Shown in pieces: positions 5,240 through 6,005 of a DNA stretch of 6,005 nt. Position 1 is the first letter of the stretch. Each line of letters begins with the position of its first letter. The notes under the pieces are model-generated. The model was given only the letters and a program-made list of their open reading frames with translations, did not search any database and had not been told where the DNA came from. The DNA is from Myxococcales bacterium (GTDB lineage Bacteria; Myxococcota; Polyangia; Fen-1088). The stretch is taken from contig PMBY01000046.1 in NCBI GenBank assembly GCA_003153875.1, positions 1 through 6,005 on the forward strand, in the 5' to 3' direction. The position numbers and the translations under genes were made by a program.

Positions 5240-5470
5240 GCCGATCTCAAGCAAGCCATCTATCGAGCCCCGCAGGGTACCCCCGGCGATTGGAACAGCT
5301 GGGGCGCCCCGACCCTGGTTGTTTCGGCGGGCACGACAATGGGGGTTGGCGAGCCGACGGTCACGTCCCACGGCGACTTGTCCTTGGTGGTGATCTATCA
5401 AGACGGCTCAGGCACGACTGTCGATACCTACGACGCAGATCCGTGGTACCTACCGCACCAGCAGAGGTAG
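5240..5470 (+). pseudogene. C-terminal fragment of an unrecognised, possibly secreted protein
   Basis: From about 5240 to TAG at 5468-5470 the plus strand encodes a sensible, acidic, beta-rich peptide: DLKQAIYRAPQGTPGDWNSW, then GEPTVTSHGDLSLVVIYQDG and YDADPWYLP. The frame stays open upstream to a possible start at 5051, but that stretch is Cys/Arg/Pro-rich, has no domain feel and has no ribosome binding site, so I place the coding-like part at about 5240. It resembles the final blade of propeller-type repeat proteins (the GTPGDW-SWGAP and GEPTV-x-GDL patterns), which is a loose impression rather than a named family. The front of the gene appears to be missing, either by deletion or by insertion of the sequence to its left. 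An intact 139-residue protein starting at 5051 is the alternative. Confidence 0.4.
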
Positions 5471-5532
5471 CCTGCGGATTGCATCTCTCACCATGCCTGC
5501 GTAACGTCCTGGCGAACCACAGCGCTCGACGC

Positions 5533-5552
5533 GGCGGAGAACCCGCCCTTTT
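5533..5552 (+). terminator. Small GC hairpin followed by T-run
   Basis: GGCGG (5533-5537) and CCGCC (5543-5547) pair around the loop AGAAC, followed by CTTTT. It lies 62 bases after the stop of the plus-strand fragment and 18 bases before the end of the minus-strand gene at 5570. The five-bp all-GC stem and short T-run make it a plausible but weak intrinsic terminator for plus-strand transcripts. Confidence 0.4.
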
Positions 5553-5569
5553 CGCGAGATCGGCTCCTG

Positions 5570-6005
5570 TCAGACCAGTGCCCGGTGAGCCTGGTCCTGC
5601 GCGACCACGCGATCCGCGGGCGGCGAACCATCATCCGATAGCAGAAGCTCAGTAATCCGCTGCTGCGTGAGCGCCCCGGCCGCGATGGCATCCGTTCTTT
5701 CAATCGGGTTCCGGCCACTTTGTACTGGCACCAGCGCAAGCTGCATGGTTTCCACCACCTCGCCAGGAAGGTCGCCAATGCTCCAGTCGCTCCGCGGACG
5801 CCGATCCTCTGCCAGTTGCAAGGTATCCGACTCGATGGGGGGAGCGTCGCCGACCATCCAGCCGCTGCTGCGACGTTCGGTCCGCCATGGATCGTCTTGC
5901 TCGCCAAATGTGACTACGCAGGCTTCATGCAGGATTGTCATGCCTGAGTCGTACTCCGATTGCAAAAAGCTGGCGGCGTCATCTCGGCAACATTTGCGTG
6001 GCGCT
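5570..6005 (-). CDS. Hypothetical protein, 3' part; gene continues past the right edge
   Basis: The minus-strand frame is open from the window edge to TGA at 5570-5572. Possible starts lie inside (TTG read from 5965, ATG at about 5941), but the coding character continues upstream of them (RDDAASFLQSEYDSGM), so I treat the gene as cut by the window. The visible 144 or so residues are acidic and mixed in composition, with segments such as TILHEACVVTFGEQDDPWRT, SDWSIGDLPGEVVETMQLAL and QQRITELLLSDDGSPPADRV. I see no signal peptide, membrane helix, repeat or known catalytic motif, and I do not recognise a family. The competing minus frame (5488-5907) is Arg/Ser/Trp-rich and looks like a shadow. 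Composition is the main evidence that this is a gene; function is unknown. Confidence 0.5.
   Translation of the reverse strand, partial: APRKCCRDDAASFLQSEYDSGMTILHEACVVTFGEQDDPWRTERRSSGWMVGDAPPIESDTLQLAEDRRPRSDWSIGDLPGEVVETMQLALVPVQSGRNPIERTDAIAAGALTQQRITELLLSDDGSPPADRVVAQDQAHRALV

Noticed and set aside
5488..5907. 139-codon minus-strand frame overlapping the right-edge gene
   Set aside because: The composition is Arg/Ser/Trp-rich, typical of a shadow frame, whereas the overlapping frame ending at 5570 has an ordinary acidic protein composition.

Overview
The window looks like chromosomal DNA from a high-GC myxobacterium (Myxococcota, probably the Polyangia/Sorangium side). The best evidence is a secreted protein at 3102-4976 (minus) with a very long Gly/Ala/Ser/Thr linker built from GGxxxx units. 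It ends in a MYXO-CTERM-like tail: a CNC motif, a short hydrophobic helix and an Arg/Lys cluster.

Left part (1-1487, plus strand): two type II toxin-antitoxin modules lie in tandem, both toxin-first. The first is the end of a DUF4258 (MqsR-like) toxin, overlapping by ATGA an MqsA-type antitoxin with a CxxC/CxxC zinc finger and an Xre-like HTH. The second is a HigB toxin (GTG start) followed 10 bases later by a HigA antitoxin with an atypical basic tail. Both antitoxin genes end in the same 11-base sequence, GCAGCATGAGG, and short operator-like palindromes surround the higBA promoter.

Middle (1488-2923): a repeat-rich spacer holds three ATGAGGTA copies and four TTTCA units spaced exactly 10 bases apart. 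On the minus strand it also holds a coding-like fragment (1568-1735) that resembles the end of a disrupted gene. A perfect 11-bp inverted repeat (1715-1725/1739-1749) ends one base before the preferred start (1751) of an AAA_14 + DUF4143 ATPase with Walker A, Walker B and a C-terminal D-ExK motif. It contains a good -10-like box and could be an operator.

Right part (2924-6005): an imperfect hairpin separates the ATPase from the convergent secreted glycosidase-like protein. That protein has a signal peptide, a GH43-like propeller, the GGxxxx linker and the MYXO-CTERM tail. Beyond its 5' region lies a plus-strand fragment without a start (5240-5470), which looks like the end of a decayed gene and is followed by a small GC hairpin plus T-run. 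Last is a minus-strand gene of unknown function (5570 to the right edge), cut by the window.

Taken together this is an accessory region: two addiction modules, an ATPase typical of mobile or defence-rich neighbourhoods, and gene fragments on each side of intact genes. I see no CRISPR array, tRNA, rRNA or complete insertion sequence. No gene set clearly forms a new system; the most original signals are the phased repeats, the palindrome on the ATPase start, the shared antitoxin-end motif and the hidden minus-strand fragment.
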